A DNA stretch of 64,000 nucleotides from Magnolia sinica (taxonomy: Eukaryota; Streptophyta; Magnoliopsida; Magnoliales; Magnoliaceae), in NCBI RefSeq assembly GCF_029962835.1, contig NC_080587.1:56449528-56513527 (forward strand), written 5' to 3'. Under the pieces are notes generated by a model. It did no database searches. It had not been told where the DNA came from and saw nothing but the letters and a program-made list of their open reading frames with translations. Position numbers and translations under genes: made by a program. Shown here in pieces: positions 22,487 to 33,389 of the stretch. Numbering within the stretch: position 1 is the stretch's first letter; every line of letters starts with the position of its first letter.

Positions 22487-23035
22487 AGGTTTGGATTATC
22501 TAAGATCACATCGGATCCAAAACCATACTCTAGATGTATCATACAAAAATTCATGGGGATGTATTCTACCAAACTTCCTATCATATAAGCTGTCAACGGG
22601 CCGGGCCTGGGATATGACTCGGCCCGGATTTTGAACTTTCAGGTCTAATCAAAATTCTGATTTTTCAGGCCCGAGCTCGGCCCATTGACACTCCTACTCA
22701 TACACAAGCTTGGCCAATAGTGCAATTAATTAATTAGTGTGTAATTACATAATGTAGTGTTTATATGACACCTTATTCGTCCGAAAGGGTGGTCCCATAA
22801 TATATAAGGTTTGGATTACTCTAGATGTATTATATAGAAATTATGGAGATATATTCTACCAGCTTCTTATCCATTTATTCCCCGAGTTAAACAAATTTGT
22901 AGTATATAGTATGGAAGATGTCTCACATGCAACTAATTCATTTGGTTGATAGTGCAATTATTTAATTAGTCTGTAATTGCAAATTTTAGTGTTTATATGA
23001 CACCTAATACGTCCAAAAGTGTGGGCCCATTGCAC
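22487..23035 (+). repeat. Local imperfect tandem duplication
   Basis: AGGTTTGGATTA through GTATTCTACCA (from 22487) recurs from 22806, and AGTGCAATTA through TTTATATGACACC (from 22720) recurs from about 22943. Offsets differ (about 319 and 223 bp) because the first unit carries a 111-bp inverted-repeat insert while the second carries different sequence there. Confidence 0.75.
22586..22696. mobile_element. Tiny inverted-repeat element with GGGCCG ends
   Basis: TGTCAACGGGCCG near the left end matches the inverse of CGGCCCATTGACA near the right end. It is absent from the paralogous second unit of the local duplication, which supports insertion. The flanking bases do not give a clear target duplication, so the exact ends are uncertain. 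Confidence 0.55.
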
Positions 23036-23150
23036 AAAATGTCTATCACAAAAATCAGCGCATATAATTCATCAATTAGGCCACACCTAATAAACAATTG
23101 ACAACCACCCATGTGTCATGCTAATTCTTTCTATATTACATAATGGGATA

Positions 23151-23152
<2 letters not shown>

Positions 23153-23202
<50 letters not shown>
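23153..23202. repeat. (TA)n microsatellite
   Basis: Pure TA run of about 50 bp. Confidence 0.95.
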
Positions 23203-23206
<4 letters not shown>

Positions 23207-23671
23207 TTGGAAACTTTGGTTATTTGAGGACAAAACCATCATGGCAAAAGAACTTGTGAGAATAAGTTGTTCATAATCCTCCTACTTGTGTAGCATATAC
23301 TTGTATATAGCTCATACCATTCCATCCATCTCTTTCCTTTTACTCTTCCTTTTCTCTCTCTATCCTTTCCTCACTCCATGTACATGGCACATGCCATACC
23401 CTTAATGACATCTAAACCATATAAAGGTTAGTTGGTAAATTTAAAAACAACTATGCAAAAATAGGCTAATCCACTCATAAAGTGGGTGGCACCCTAGAGA
23501 TTAACAGATAACCGTCAATCTAATCAAATTACACGTGGCCCACTTACCGAGTGAATTGACCTTATTTGTTGGGAAAGATGAAGTTCATGGAGAGTCCAGC
23601 CATTTGGACGGTCCAATGACCCAGGCAACTACAAAAGAGTAGTAGTAGTCTTTGAGACACACACACACAGA
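23203..23671. other. Spacer, nothing recognised
   Basis: No gene signal; a short CA run (about 23660-23668) precedes the next element. Confidence 0.4.
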
Positions 23672-24015
23672 GGCATGCTCACCTAGGCTCGTGGGCACTT
23701 TGCACATATGTCATGGGTGTCTAATTTGAATGGTCCATGTGATGCGGCATCCCATGAAACCCCAAGGTAGCAAATTTCACCCTGATCTAAAACTTTGGTG
23801 GGACATAGCAAAGAGATGCAAATCAAGGGAGAAAACTGTTTTTGCCCATGGCCCACCAAAGTTTTGGATCAAAGTAAAAGCTGGGTCTTAAGGGTTTCAT
23901 GAGGTGCTGCATCACATGGACCGTTCAGATTATGCAAATCACATCATGTATGATGAGTTCTTAAAAAGTTTGCACGAGTTCCATGCAAACTGGTGTGCGG
24001 CTGAGCATTCGGCTA
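23672..24015 (+). mobile_element. Small inverted-repeat element, GCTCNCCTGCGCAC family, copy 4
   Basis: Opens GGCATGCTCACCTAGGC and closes GCGGCTGAGCATTCGGC, which are inverted relatives. The interior shares TGGTCCATGTGATGCGG, AATTTCACCCTGATCTAA and CAAATCAAGGGAG with the copy at 10565. It is followed directly by (TAA)n at 24016-24042. Confidence 0.8.
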
Positions 24016-24042
24016 TATAATAATAATAATAATAATAATAAT

Positions 24043-24614
24043 ACAATTGAAAGGAGCAACTGACTTCATATGCTCACACGATTAATTTAAACAATAGTTC
24101 ATGAGTGCCTATGTGTCGTGTATGCATGAATCCTTATGATGAATTGTAACTAAACCATTCACCAGGTGGGTAAACGTTTACTTCATACCAGACCAGAAAT
24201 CATCATTTTCGTCTCCAACGGGCCAACCTTTTAACAAGTGGGATGTCAAATGTCATACTCAATCGACATCTTTATGCTTGTGCCTGACTATAAATGCATG
24301 ATAACTTATTTTCCATCTAGTTGCATGTGAGATATTTAATATAAGTGAAAATAACTTTGGATATTTTCATTTCTTTGTAAATTATAAATAGAGTGAAAAC
24401 TAAGTTGGAATGATGGTTTGTATTGATACTTTATTAAAGAAAGTAAATCCCACGTGGAAGTGCTTACACACTTGCTGACCATTAACTTTTGGTGGTTCAG
24501 ATTCCTACGGAGTAAAGCATCATCTAAATATCCAACCGTTTGGAGATTCTTTATCTCAAAAAAGTTGGGCTGATCTTATCATTAGTGGGCCAGACCTGTG
24601 AAATTCAAGAATTT
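24043..24614. other. Spacer, nothing recognised
   Basis: No gene signal. Confidence 0.4.
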
Positions 24615-24749
24615 GAGTGCTTAGGGGCTGTTTGATTTTTCATTTTCTAAGTAAATACATATAAATAACTAATTATTAGACCTTATGCTTGTTTAGACGG
24701 AGATGAGCATTTCCGCCTTGATAACCAATCCAAAAGAGCTAACTTAAGT

Positions 24750-24935
24750 TTGTGGGCCCCACTGTAATATATGTGACATATCCACACCGACCATCCATTT
24801 TATTGAAATATTTTAGTGTGTGAGCCCAAAAATGAGGCAGATCCAAAGCTCAAGTGGCCCATACTTAGGGCTCACGTTGATGTTTATTTGTCATCTAACA
24901 TGTTTATTGGGTCACACAAACATGGATAAAGGGTC
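24750..24935 (+). mobile_element. Truncated foldback element, GGGGCCCAC family
   Basis: Carries GTGGGCCCCACTGTAATATA, ATCCACACCGACCATCC, AAAATGAGGCAGATCCAAA and GATGTTTATTTGTCATC, that is one arm plus part of the centre. Confidence 0.65.
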
Positions 24936-25392
24936 GTTTGGATGCTTGTAAAAGTTTTAGTTGCAAACACTTATCAAGGGTTTCACATTATGTTTGACAT
25001 TTTAAGTACTAAAGTATTTATAGGTAAATAGTTTTTGGTGTTTGGTTAACTTGTAAGCAAGGAACTCTTAGAGATTTCCATTCTTAATCTTCAGGGTTGT
25101 TTGTATGCGAGGATAAGTGGATAAGTTAGATTTTTTACCTGTTACTGAAAATCCAAAAATTAATCATGTCTAGTAAATGCAAGCAAGTGGAGAAGTTTTT
25201 AACTCGGTTAAAAGTTTGAACTAAAAAGGATCCATTTTGGTTAATTAAATCTAGAGAAGCAGTTATTATTATTATTATTGAACTGATAATTCCACTAACC
25301 CTTCTTCCTTCCTAGGGTTGCGACAACTGGTTATTCCATTGGCCTTTCTCCTCTCTTTCATTAACACCACCACCATCCATCTAAGAGGGATG

Positions 25393-26150
25393 GGCAATCA
25401 AACATGGCCTTACATGATAGGTGATCCACAATAAAAGTTGAGCCTCTATTATCCAGATCGATTATTAGAGCTTCTCTTTATAATCAATGTGGACCATCCA
25501 ATTTTCGAACTAGAAATGCGATGGTTAAGGTTATCATATCAAAAAGCCTCTTTACAAGAAGGCATAATCAAAGGTGGGCCTACATGATGAATCATCCATA
25601 TAATTGATTGAACATTCTTTTAATTAATATGACCATATACATTGTTTTCTAGCCACTAGTCAATGGGTTAGGAATGTCTTTTATCCACTAGTTGAATGGT
25701 TAGGATCATCAGATCAAGTTTCTTCTAAAAGGGGTGGAGAACCATATATGGGACTCACATGATGAACAATTTTGGTTAGTGGTTAGACCTCCTTTACTAT
25801 AATCAATATGGAGTGTCCAGTTTCCTATCCACTAATTGGGTCAAAAGATTATTATATCAAAGTATCCATTAAAAAAATGGACAATCGATGATGGGCCGCA
25901 TAATGGACAGTTGAGATCACTAATCAAACCTTCATTTTTATAATCAATGTAGGTTATCAACTTTCAAAGCCATTGATGGTTAGAATCATCCTAACAAAGT
26001 AATATTTTAGAAAGAGCCAGCAATCAAAAGTGGGTCCTAGATGATGGATGGTCCACATCATTGATTTAACCTTCTATATTTTAATTAATATAGAATATCC
26101 ATTTTCCCCACGTTGATCAATGGTTAGGATCACTCAAGCCCATGGACATT
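25393..26150 (+). repeat. Degenerate array of five 140-175-bp units
   Basis: Units begin near 25393, 25565, 25738, 25881 and 26023 with variants of CAATCAAAGGTGGGCC, TACATGATG. Each continues with TTGATTGAACCTTC, TAATCAATATGG, a TTTCTAGCCACT-like block and AATGGTTAGGATCAT. Divergence between units is high, so it is an old duplication series. I do not know this repeat. Confidence 0.78.
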
Positions 26151-26367
26151 TGATGGACTGTATACATTCTTTTTCAAACATAGTTCTTGATTGTTCTTGA
26201 TTAAATGACCGTTTATCAAACTGACTTAAAATTGTACAAACCAAAACATAACTATTATCTTCTATTCTGAGTTTTTTTTAAAATTTTTTTAATTAATTAA
26301 TTAATTTATTATTTATATTTTTTATAAACAAATTGCAAAATTAATAACGTATCTAAACAGCCCCTTA

Positions 26368-26671
26368 GATGCTTTTGTGACAGCTCTGCAAAAAGCTCTC
26401 TCTCTTAGTCTTACCTCCCTCACCCATCTCACATTAAAGGCTTGATAGCCCCACAAGCACCCTATTCACAGGCACCCTTATACTGACCGCATATTCCAAC
26501 ATGGAAAGAGTGTGGGTCATCTGAGAGGTACACAAGGTGGCCCCCACCATCAAAATAATGACAGGAAAAAATGAAATTGGTCCCCTCATCGGCTGTTTCT
26601 ATATGAAAATACTGGATAATAGTAAACATAAACCTATAGTTGCTTGCCACCCGATAAGTAGACCTTTGTGA

Positions 26672-26705
<34 letters not shown>

Positions 26706-27626
26706 GCATGTTCATCTCATGTTGGGGCACTCATTTGGAGAGGGCACATGCAGGACCATCAAATCTCACATTATTGTGTGAATTTGATACTTTAGAATTC
26801 GCTTTCTGTCACGACTACTGGTTTTCACACTTGTCATTATAGAAAATTAAAGGCCTTTGATAAGACTTATTTTCAACATTAATTATTGAAATTTAATATT
26901 TTAAAATAAATTTCATTAATTCAGATCATTTGGTAAATCTAATTTATTAAGTGCTTAAATTAATTTTTACTAAAAATATGAGTCCTCATTTCAGCTCCCC
27001 TCCTTTCTGCTTAATGTTGAAGACTGAATGCTAAAAGTAATTATTTGTTATTATTATTATTATTTTTGCTTTTAATTAAAATATCTATAAAATTATTTCA
27101 AAATTACAATTCAACACTTTAAGTTTTTAATACTTAATTTAATTGTCAGAACTTTTATATATATATATATATATATATAGTTGATCAAATAACACTTAAA
27201 TCAACATTTTTTTTTTTAGAGAGAAAAATAAATAAATAAAATCTTGAATGACAAGATTATGAAATTTTGCTCTTTCACCTTATTTAATAGGTCAATGAAG
27301 TGGCGTCATATGTATACCCATTTAGAGGCATCTATCATGGCTAGGCTCACCTGAATGCACTTGTTTTAGATAGGCAACTTGTTATCTCATATGTAATTGA
27401 TCAAATAAAACCATTAAAAGAAATCATCTAGCACATGGGGCACAAGCACAGTGCTTGCAAAATGTTAAATGTGGCACATGAGAAGAGCTTGGAAACTAAT
27501 GGCAACACGTGCACATGAAAATGAATTATTATACATGTGACACCTATGGTGTGTTTGTAACATAAAATATCAGCGCATGTAACACAAGTTGATAAATTGA
27601 TGATGGCACATGTGTCACACATGGGT
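26368..27626. other. AT-rich spacer with simple repeats
   Basis: Holds (TTA)n at about 26671-26705 and (TA)n at 27157-27179. No gene signal; small open frames carry no known domain. Confidence 0.45.
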
Positions 27627-27635
27627 GCTTAACGT

Positions 27636-28043
27636 AGGAGTGAATTAGGTGAGACCTGGATACACCAAGGTGGGTGGGTGACTGTGGGGCCCACTCTGAT
27701 GTATGTGACCACATCCACGCTATCCATCCATCCACATTGAAAGCTCATTTTAGGGCATGATTCAAAAAATGAAGCACATTTAAAACTCAAGTAGACCATG
27801 ATACAGAAACTGTGGTAATTAACCATTAAAAACCTTCTCATGGGCCACAAAAGTTTTGTATCAAGCTGATATTTGTATGGTCTCTTCATCTAGATCTTTG
27901 TGACCTTATCAATAGGTTGGATGGAAAATAAACATTCCAGTGGCCTAAAATGAGCTTTCAAAATGGTTGGACGGTGTGGATTTAAGGCACATGCATTACT
28001 GTGCCAACCTTGGTAGATCCAGGGTCTCACCTAATCCGCTCCC
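27636..28043. mobile_element. Mutator-like foldback element, GGGGCCCAC family, copy 8
   Basis: Starts GGAGTGAATTAGGTGAGACC, ends GGTCTCACCTAATCCGCTCC, the same ends as copy 3. GTGGGGCCCACTCTGATG follows the left end. CTTAACG on the left flank and CTTAAAG on the right suggest a decayed 9-bp duplication. Exact ends are uncertain by a base or two. Confidence 0.8.
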
Positions 28044-28396
28044 CTTAAAGATGGACGGTGTCATATGTGCCAAACTATCACATGGCACATGTGTAGTTAA
28101 AGGTAACCGTCCAACATGTACGGTTTCTCATGATATATCAGGGACACCTTTTTCAACTTTTTCGTGGGTACAGCTTGTTTGGTTTAATGGTTATTTTCTG
28201 TTATGGAGTTGGTAGGTAGCAATGTGCTGCTATCACTTCATCCATCAGTTGGTAGCACCGGTTTGATTAGCAGCAATGCTTTTTGTTGGTGGACTAAGCG
28301 TTTCCTATGCTCGGTGGGGTCCATAGCAGCTGTTGTGTGGTTTCCATGCATCTGCACTCTGTCGTCAACTTTGGTAATCCAGAGCTACACTTTTCG
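28044..28396. other. Spacer between two foldback elements
   Basis: Nothing recognised. Open frames at 28203-28472 and 28307-28492 run into the next element and look accidental. Confidence 0.4.
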
Positions 28397-28882
28397 TGTA
28401 ATCGGTGGATCCTTAACTGTGGGGCCCACTGTGATGTATGTAACTTACATCAACACCGTCCATCCATTTTGAAAGTTCATTTTAGTGGATGATCCCAAAA
28501 ATGAAACAGATCCAAGTCTTAGGTTGTACATACCACAAGAAACAGTCAAGATTGAATTCACACCATTAAAAACTTCATAGGGGTCACCAGAATGTTTATC
28601 TTCCATCCAAGCTGTTGATAAGGTCACAAAGACCTGGATTAATAGATCACACAAATATCAGCTAAATCTAAAACTTTTTAGGCCCACAAACTGTTTTAAC
28701 GATCATTTACCAATGTTTCCTGTACTATGTTCCACCTGATATTTGGATCTGCTTCATTTTTTTGATTATGTTGTAAATTTAGTTTTTAAAACAGATGGAC
28801 GACATGGATATAATAGATAGAAGGTACATACATCAAGGTGGGTACCACAGTCAGGGATGCACGGATCCACCGAATCCGCACC
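28397..28882. mobile_element. Foldback element, GGGGCCCAC family, copy 9
   Basis: CGGTGGATCC near the left end is the inverse of GGATCCACCG near the right end. GTGGGGCCCACTGTGATG, CACCGTCCATCC and the right-arm blocks ATATTTGGATCTGCTTCATT and GATGGACGACATGGATA are present. Flanks CACTTTTCG and AAGTTTTCT agree at six of nine positions. Confidence 0.75.
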
Positions 28883-28998
28883 AAGTTTTCTCGGAGCCCT
28901 CGAACCCTTTTCAGAGGTTTTGCATGGGTTTATACCGATCTCTCCTGGGAAATTGTAAAATTTAAATTGCAGGCGGTGCTCCTACCTTTCGAAAAGAA

Positions 28999-29000
<2 letters not shown>

Positions 29001-29036
<36 letters not shown>

Positions 29037-29051
29037 TATTATTATTATTAT
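29001..29051. repeat. (TAA)n then (TTA)n inverted microsatellite
   Basis: A TAA run is followed directly by its complement TTA, giving a perfect hairpin-forming tract. Confidence 0.9.
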
Positions 29052-29169
29052 TTGAAAAATAAAAATTCTGGTATTTGTGTCACAAAATGCTTCTCAAGTC
29101 AAGAACATCTCTCATTTCTTGCAAGTATTATATAGGATTCAACCTTGCCTAACTCAGATGTGTATACAC

Positions 29170-29323
29170 CCAGATCCATATCTCAAGCGGTAGACCAAGT
29201 GAAAGACACCTCCTTTCAACACCGAGAACTTGACTTCGATTCCCTAGTGGGGGTGGGTAACAGTGAAGTGTGATCTGACAGTGGGTGAACTAACTAGCGG
29301 ACAAAAAAAAAAAAAAAAAAAAA
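29170..29323 (+). mobile_element. tRNA-derived SINE
   Basis: A box-A-like sequence CTCAAGCGGTAGA (about 29182-29194) is followed about 45 bp on by a box-B-like TTGACTTCGATTCCC (about 29230-29244), the internal RNA polymerase III promoter layout of a tRNA. About 60 bp later an uninterrupted A run (29303-29323) ends the unit. That order is the plan of a plant SINE moved by LINE machinery. The 5' edge is approximate and I could not confirm flanking duplications. It does not fold as a real tRNA by eye. Confidence 0.75.
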
Positions 29324-30232
29324 CCCACACATGTCTACAACACATACCTTCCTCACACAGCCAGATGCTCTGAACGAGTGCAGCAAGGAAGTTATTCATC
29401 AAGCGTTTTTTTTTTTTTTTTTAATCACCAAATATTAAAGTTGGTCCACTTAGTATATGGCCTAAAATATTAGAAACAACTGGGCATGTTAGAAACTTCC
29501 GGCCAAGTTCCTTTCGTTTGTACATTTATTTTGTAAATTGTGGCTGGCCTAACTCGTGAATTAACCTAAATCTCATATCAATGCATTCACATGTAGTTAC
29601 CTTTTATGAATTGATTGAATACTGTACCTATATGCCATGATGGCACACATGTGATGTATGCACGGGACACCTTATACATGTTGAGGTAGTAAAGCATTAT
29701 ACGCAAGCATGCGTATGATACTTCACAAAAGGAGACGTCTACCTTTGATATTGAAGCGATGGAACGTTCCCAAGCAAGGAAACGTGTTCTTCCTCTTCTC
29801 GTTTTTGTACACTAATGAAGCCTAGTTAACCTAAGTAGAGCTTTGTACGCACGAATTCACATGTGGTGTTTGTTATCTTCAATTCATTTAGTTGGGGCTG
29901 CTCATATTATAGGGTGTAAATTGATTGCATGTGCGTGCTAGAGTCTACCTGAATCAAAAGTTTTCTTTGCTCGACCGAATGATTGGTGCCCGGCCACGAA
30001 GAGATGGGTAGATGGAAGACTGGATTGAGATTCAAGGCCCTCTTGACTACCAATTAATATGTTCCATACTCATGCGATTTGAGCAAGGGTTGGGGTTAGC
30101 CCTTATGAATGAGTTCTTTTTTACCTTATGCCGGCAAATGTAAGATTAGCCGGCTCAAAGACTTTTTATTACATTAGTTCTTTATGAAATTGCGGTAATG
30201 ACCGCTTTAGTTGAAGTAGGAATATACCAACA
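29324..30232. other. Spacer, nothing recognised
   Basis: A T run lies near 29407-29422. No gene signal. Confidence 0.4.
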
Positions 30233-32518
30233 TGTCCTAGAGGGGGGTGAATAGGACTTTTTAATATTTTATAACAATTTAAAATCTTATCACTATAATC
30301 CTAAAAGCAAGCATACATTAGGATAACTAAAGAGTAACTCTACTGGCTTCCAAGCCTGGTAGAGGATTCAATCATAAAACTATTTGAGAGATAAAAAATA
30401 TGCAGATCAGTTTACGATGGATATGACTGTGTGTGTGTGAGGCGTGATCTTAGATAATCAAGTATGAAGGTATTTAAGGAAATCACAAAAGTATTGGAAG
30501 ACAATAGCAATTTCAAATACCGTCATTTTTATGGTGATTCGACTACTTGTCTACTCCACTCCTGGCGAACGCACTCAACCCTTGAGTATACCGGATTTCA
30601 CTAAAGGAGGTTTCACAACAGGTTCACCTCAAACCGGAGGTTTTAAAACCGGTTCACCTTTAACCAGTACAACCTACACTTAGGCTGACACAATGTGTCT
30701 ACACGACACTGTTTATGCTCCCATGAGTAAGGGTCAAAATATAGCACCCGACTTTTAGGCCCCACTGGCCAAGAATCCACACAAGGAACCTAACGGAGGT
30801 TTCATAACAGGTTCACCTCTAACTAGAGTTTTTAAACAGGTTCACCTCTAACCAGTTTATGCTCTCCACAGAGCAAGGGTCCTCTCAAAGCACCCCCTAC
30901 ATACACTCTCGCCGGAGGCCTCCTACGAGGACTTGCAAGGGGTGAGAAATACCTTTGATTCAATCCTAAGAAGGAATGATCACAAGGGTCCTCTGGACTC
31001 TAATGACTTATAAATAAGTAGATGAGCCCCGTTTAGCGCGTTGATGAAGATCTTCTTCTTTAATGACGAAGAATCTTCAACTTTCTTAAACTGCAACTCA
31101 GAAGAAGTACCAATACATAGCGACGGGTTGGGTTAAGGTAATAATGGAATCCTACTCTATTAAATGTTTTCCTATAAGGGAAATAGAGCGATTCCGATCA
31201 TCTATGCATTCAAGGCATCCCAGCTTAATGATTTGCCATTAAGGTGGTAGCTATAGGATCCTTGAATGTGGAAGTTCATTCCCCAATCCACTCTATTGAA
31301 TGTCAATGATGAGGGTAGATTGGAGGATGAACTCCCATGAGAGAAAAAGGCCTAGGGTATATGATCTAGGGCTAAACACACAAAAGCACTCTCTTTTTCT
31401 CTACCAGCAACTAAGGACAAGCTCTCTATAAATAGACAAAAGGTTCCAACGGATATAAAACGGTCACATTTATGACAGAGTTCAATATCATTGAGCGTAT
31501 ACTCTCGATCGTATCGACTAGTCGCTCGATGACACAAAATCAAATGTCAAACGCTTTTGAAACATTTTGCCAGTTGGTCGAGAAAATTGAACATGCGTCG
31601 ATGTCATCGGATTTTGAACTCCAATTTCATCGACACGAGAATCGATTCCTCTACATTTGAAATGAAAGAGATTTGCCTTTGAAATATTTCAGGTCAAAAG
31701 TATGATTGAGGCACACTCGATATCATCGGAATTTAAATGTCGATGATATCGATAGCCGTGTCGATATATCGATAAATTTAAAGGATTTTCTAATAAGCTT
31801 GCTGGACAGTTTATGTCCATTTTCAATGCAATTGACCCAGCCTCGATATGATCGATATTTGAATATCAATTCTATCGAATGACCCTCGATCTAAAGATAA
31901 AACAACCTGAAAATATTGTTGGATAACAGAGTGTCCAATCTGATATCATCGAAGGGCTTTTGATAACATCGAAATTTGAATTCCAAGGATATCGAGGTGT
32001 ACTTCGATATATCGAAGTTTTTATGATCTGCCTTAGCAAAACATTGGACACAACATATATGATGTTGATTTTATCGAGTCAACTTCGATAGACTCGAGAT
32101 TCAAATTTCAATGATATCGATACAGCTATCGATACATCGATAAGTCTGTCCAGAGTTATATGTGGTTGTTAGACATATTATGTCCTCATTTTGATAATAT
32201 CGAGTGAGCTTCGAGGACATCGACAGTACTGTTCGATTACATCGATCAGTCTATCGATAAATCGACAAAGGTAGAAAACTTAGAGATTTTTCTAAAGTTT
32301 GAAAAAGTTTTCTAATTCAAAAATCCTATGATATTCTAATCAATTTTAAGGGTTTTAATTATTTGGTATTTTGGGACATGGGATGTGAGGCTAAGATTTA
32401 CCTATGACAAGGTCAGACACACATCCCGTTGAGGCAAGCGCTTGATCAATCTTCCTGTGGGGCTCTTTTGCCTAGCTAACTTAACGCACACGCTAATTGA
32501 CAAACCAGGGCACTTTCA
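30233..32518 (-). mobile_element. Probable solo LTR of a SIRE-type copia element
   Basis: Read on the minus strand it begins TGAAAGTGCCCTGGTTTGTC and ends CACCCCCCTCTAGGACA. The same ends occur at 58274 and 56538 in the LTR of a SIRE-type element with coding remnants. The region 31475-32280 contains about thirty TCGAT/ATCGA words, and a TATTTATAG candidate TATA box lies at 31426-31436, downstream of that cluster on the minus strand. No polypurine tract or coding region adjoins, so a solo LTR is likeliest. No clear 5-bp target duplication was seen. Confidence 0.7.
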
Positions 32519-33389
32519 GTTTAGTGTGGTATTTCTCTATCAAAATAAAAAATTTATAGAAAAGGAAATATAAACTAGGCTAAACATAATTGATTTTATT
32601 TATAACTTGATCATGTTACAATTGTCGTACTTTATAATCATATAAATAAAAACGAGAAATTAGATAATAACTCGTTTATTAGAACATACGACTAAGGCAG
32701 GTGATCAATAGGATATGATCGGGTTATGAATAACTGAATCGAAACTCAAATGAACATGGTGATCTGGCGACTTAAGGTCGTAGATATTTAGCCTACTCTT
32801 AATATAAATGTGTTGTAGTGGGAGCCGTTAGGCAGTATCAAATTAAACTAAGAAAAGTAAGATAGACATGGATATAAAGTAAATGTAAAAGTAGATATGT
32901 TTGGCATAGGGTCTCATGCTCTTATTCTTATGCTCCTTTTATAACTTAATCAAGGCAATGAGATTCATTCCCTAGGCTTTTGGATCCTTCGTGCGGGCTT
33001 TCCGGATATGTAATCTTCTTCCAAAGCAAACCGGGATTTACCTTGGAAAGAAAGGACTTCTGACTCGTTGGTTTCTCAGATATTCTTCCATAGTTGATCA
33101 TTCGTGGAGATGTTTATGACCTACTAAAGACTAGGCCTGGGATCACCAAAGTTCTTAAAAGGCTAACCCTAGACCGATCATGGCTAGTCCACATCTCTAC
33201 TGATGGCCCACCTTGTCAACATCGAGGTATTTGATGGTTTAGATCAAACCACTCTTTTATTCTTAACTGTCCCTAAGGTAATGTCATGGAGTGAGATGAG
33301 ATTTGACACCTGATACCGATTTATTATCGGATCAGGTTGGATCTAGTTCTCCCATTCTCTTGATCCCGATCATCATATAAATCAGAATT
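32519..33389. other. Spacer, nothing recognised
   Basis: No gene signal or recognisable repeat end. Confidence 0.4.

Larger units (their letters stand above)
24623..26367. mobile_element. Probable hAT-like element with internal degenerate array
   Basis: The left end AGGGGCTGTTTGAT pairs with the right end ATCTAAACAGCCCCT. Outside, GAGTGCTT on the left resembles GATGCTTT on the right, allowing one indel, as expected for a decayed 8-bp duplication. Inside are a GGGGCCCAC-family fragment (about 24750-24935), another GTTTGGATGCTTG end-like sequence near 24955, and a five-unit array (25393-26150). No transposase. The boundaries are an inference from the paired ends. Confidence 0.55.

Noticed and set aside
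28203..28492. Open frames of about 60-90 residues
   Set aside because: Both run into the left arm of a foldback element; composition is explained by it.
29170..29323. Possible tRNA gene
   Set aside because: Boxes A and B are present but a full cloverleaf is not, and an A tail follows, as in a SINE.
31475..32280. Regularly recurring ATCGA words, considered as a CRISPR-like or satellite array
   Set aside because: No repeated unit longer than about 10 bp and no constant spacing; the position in an LTR fits a U3 motif cluster.
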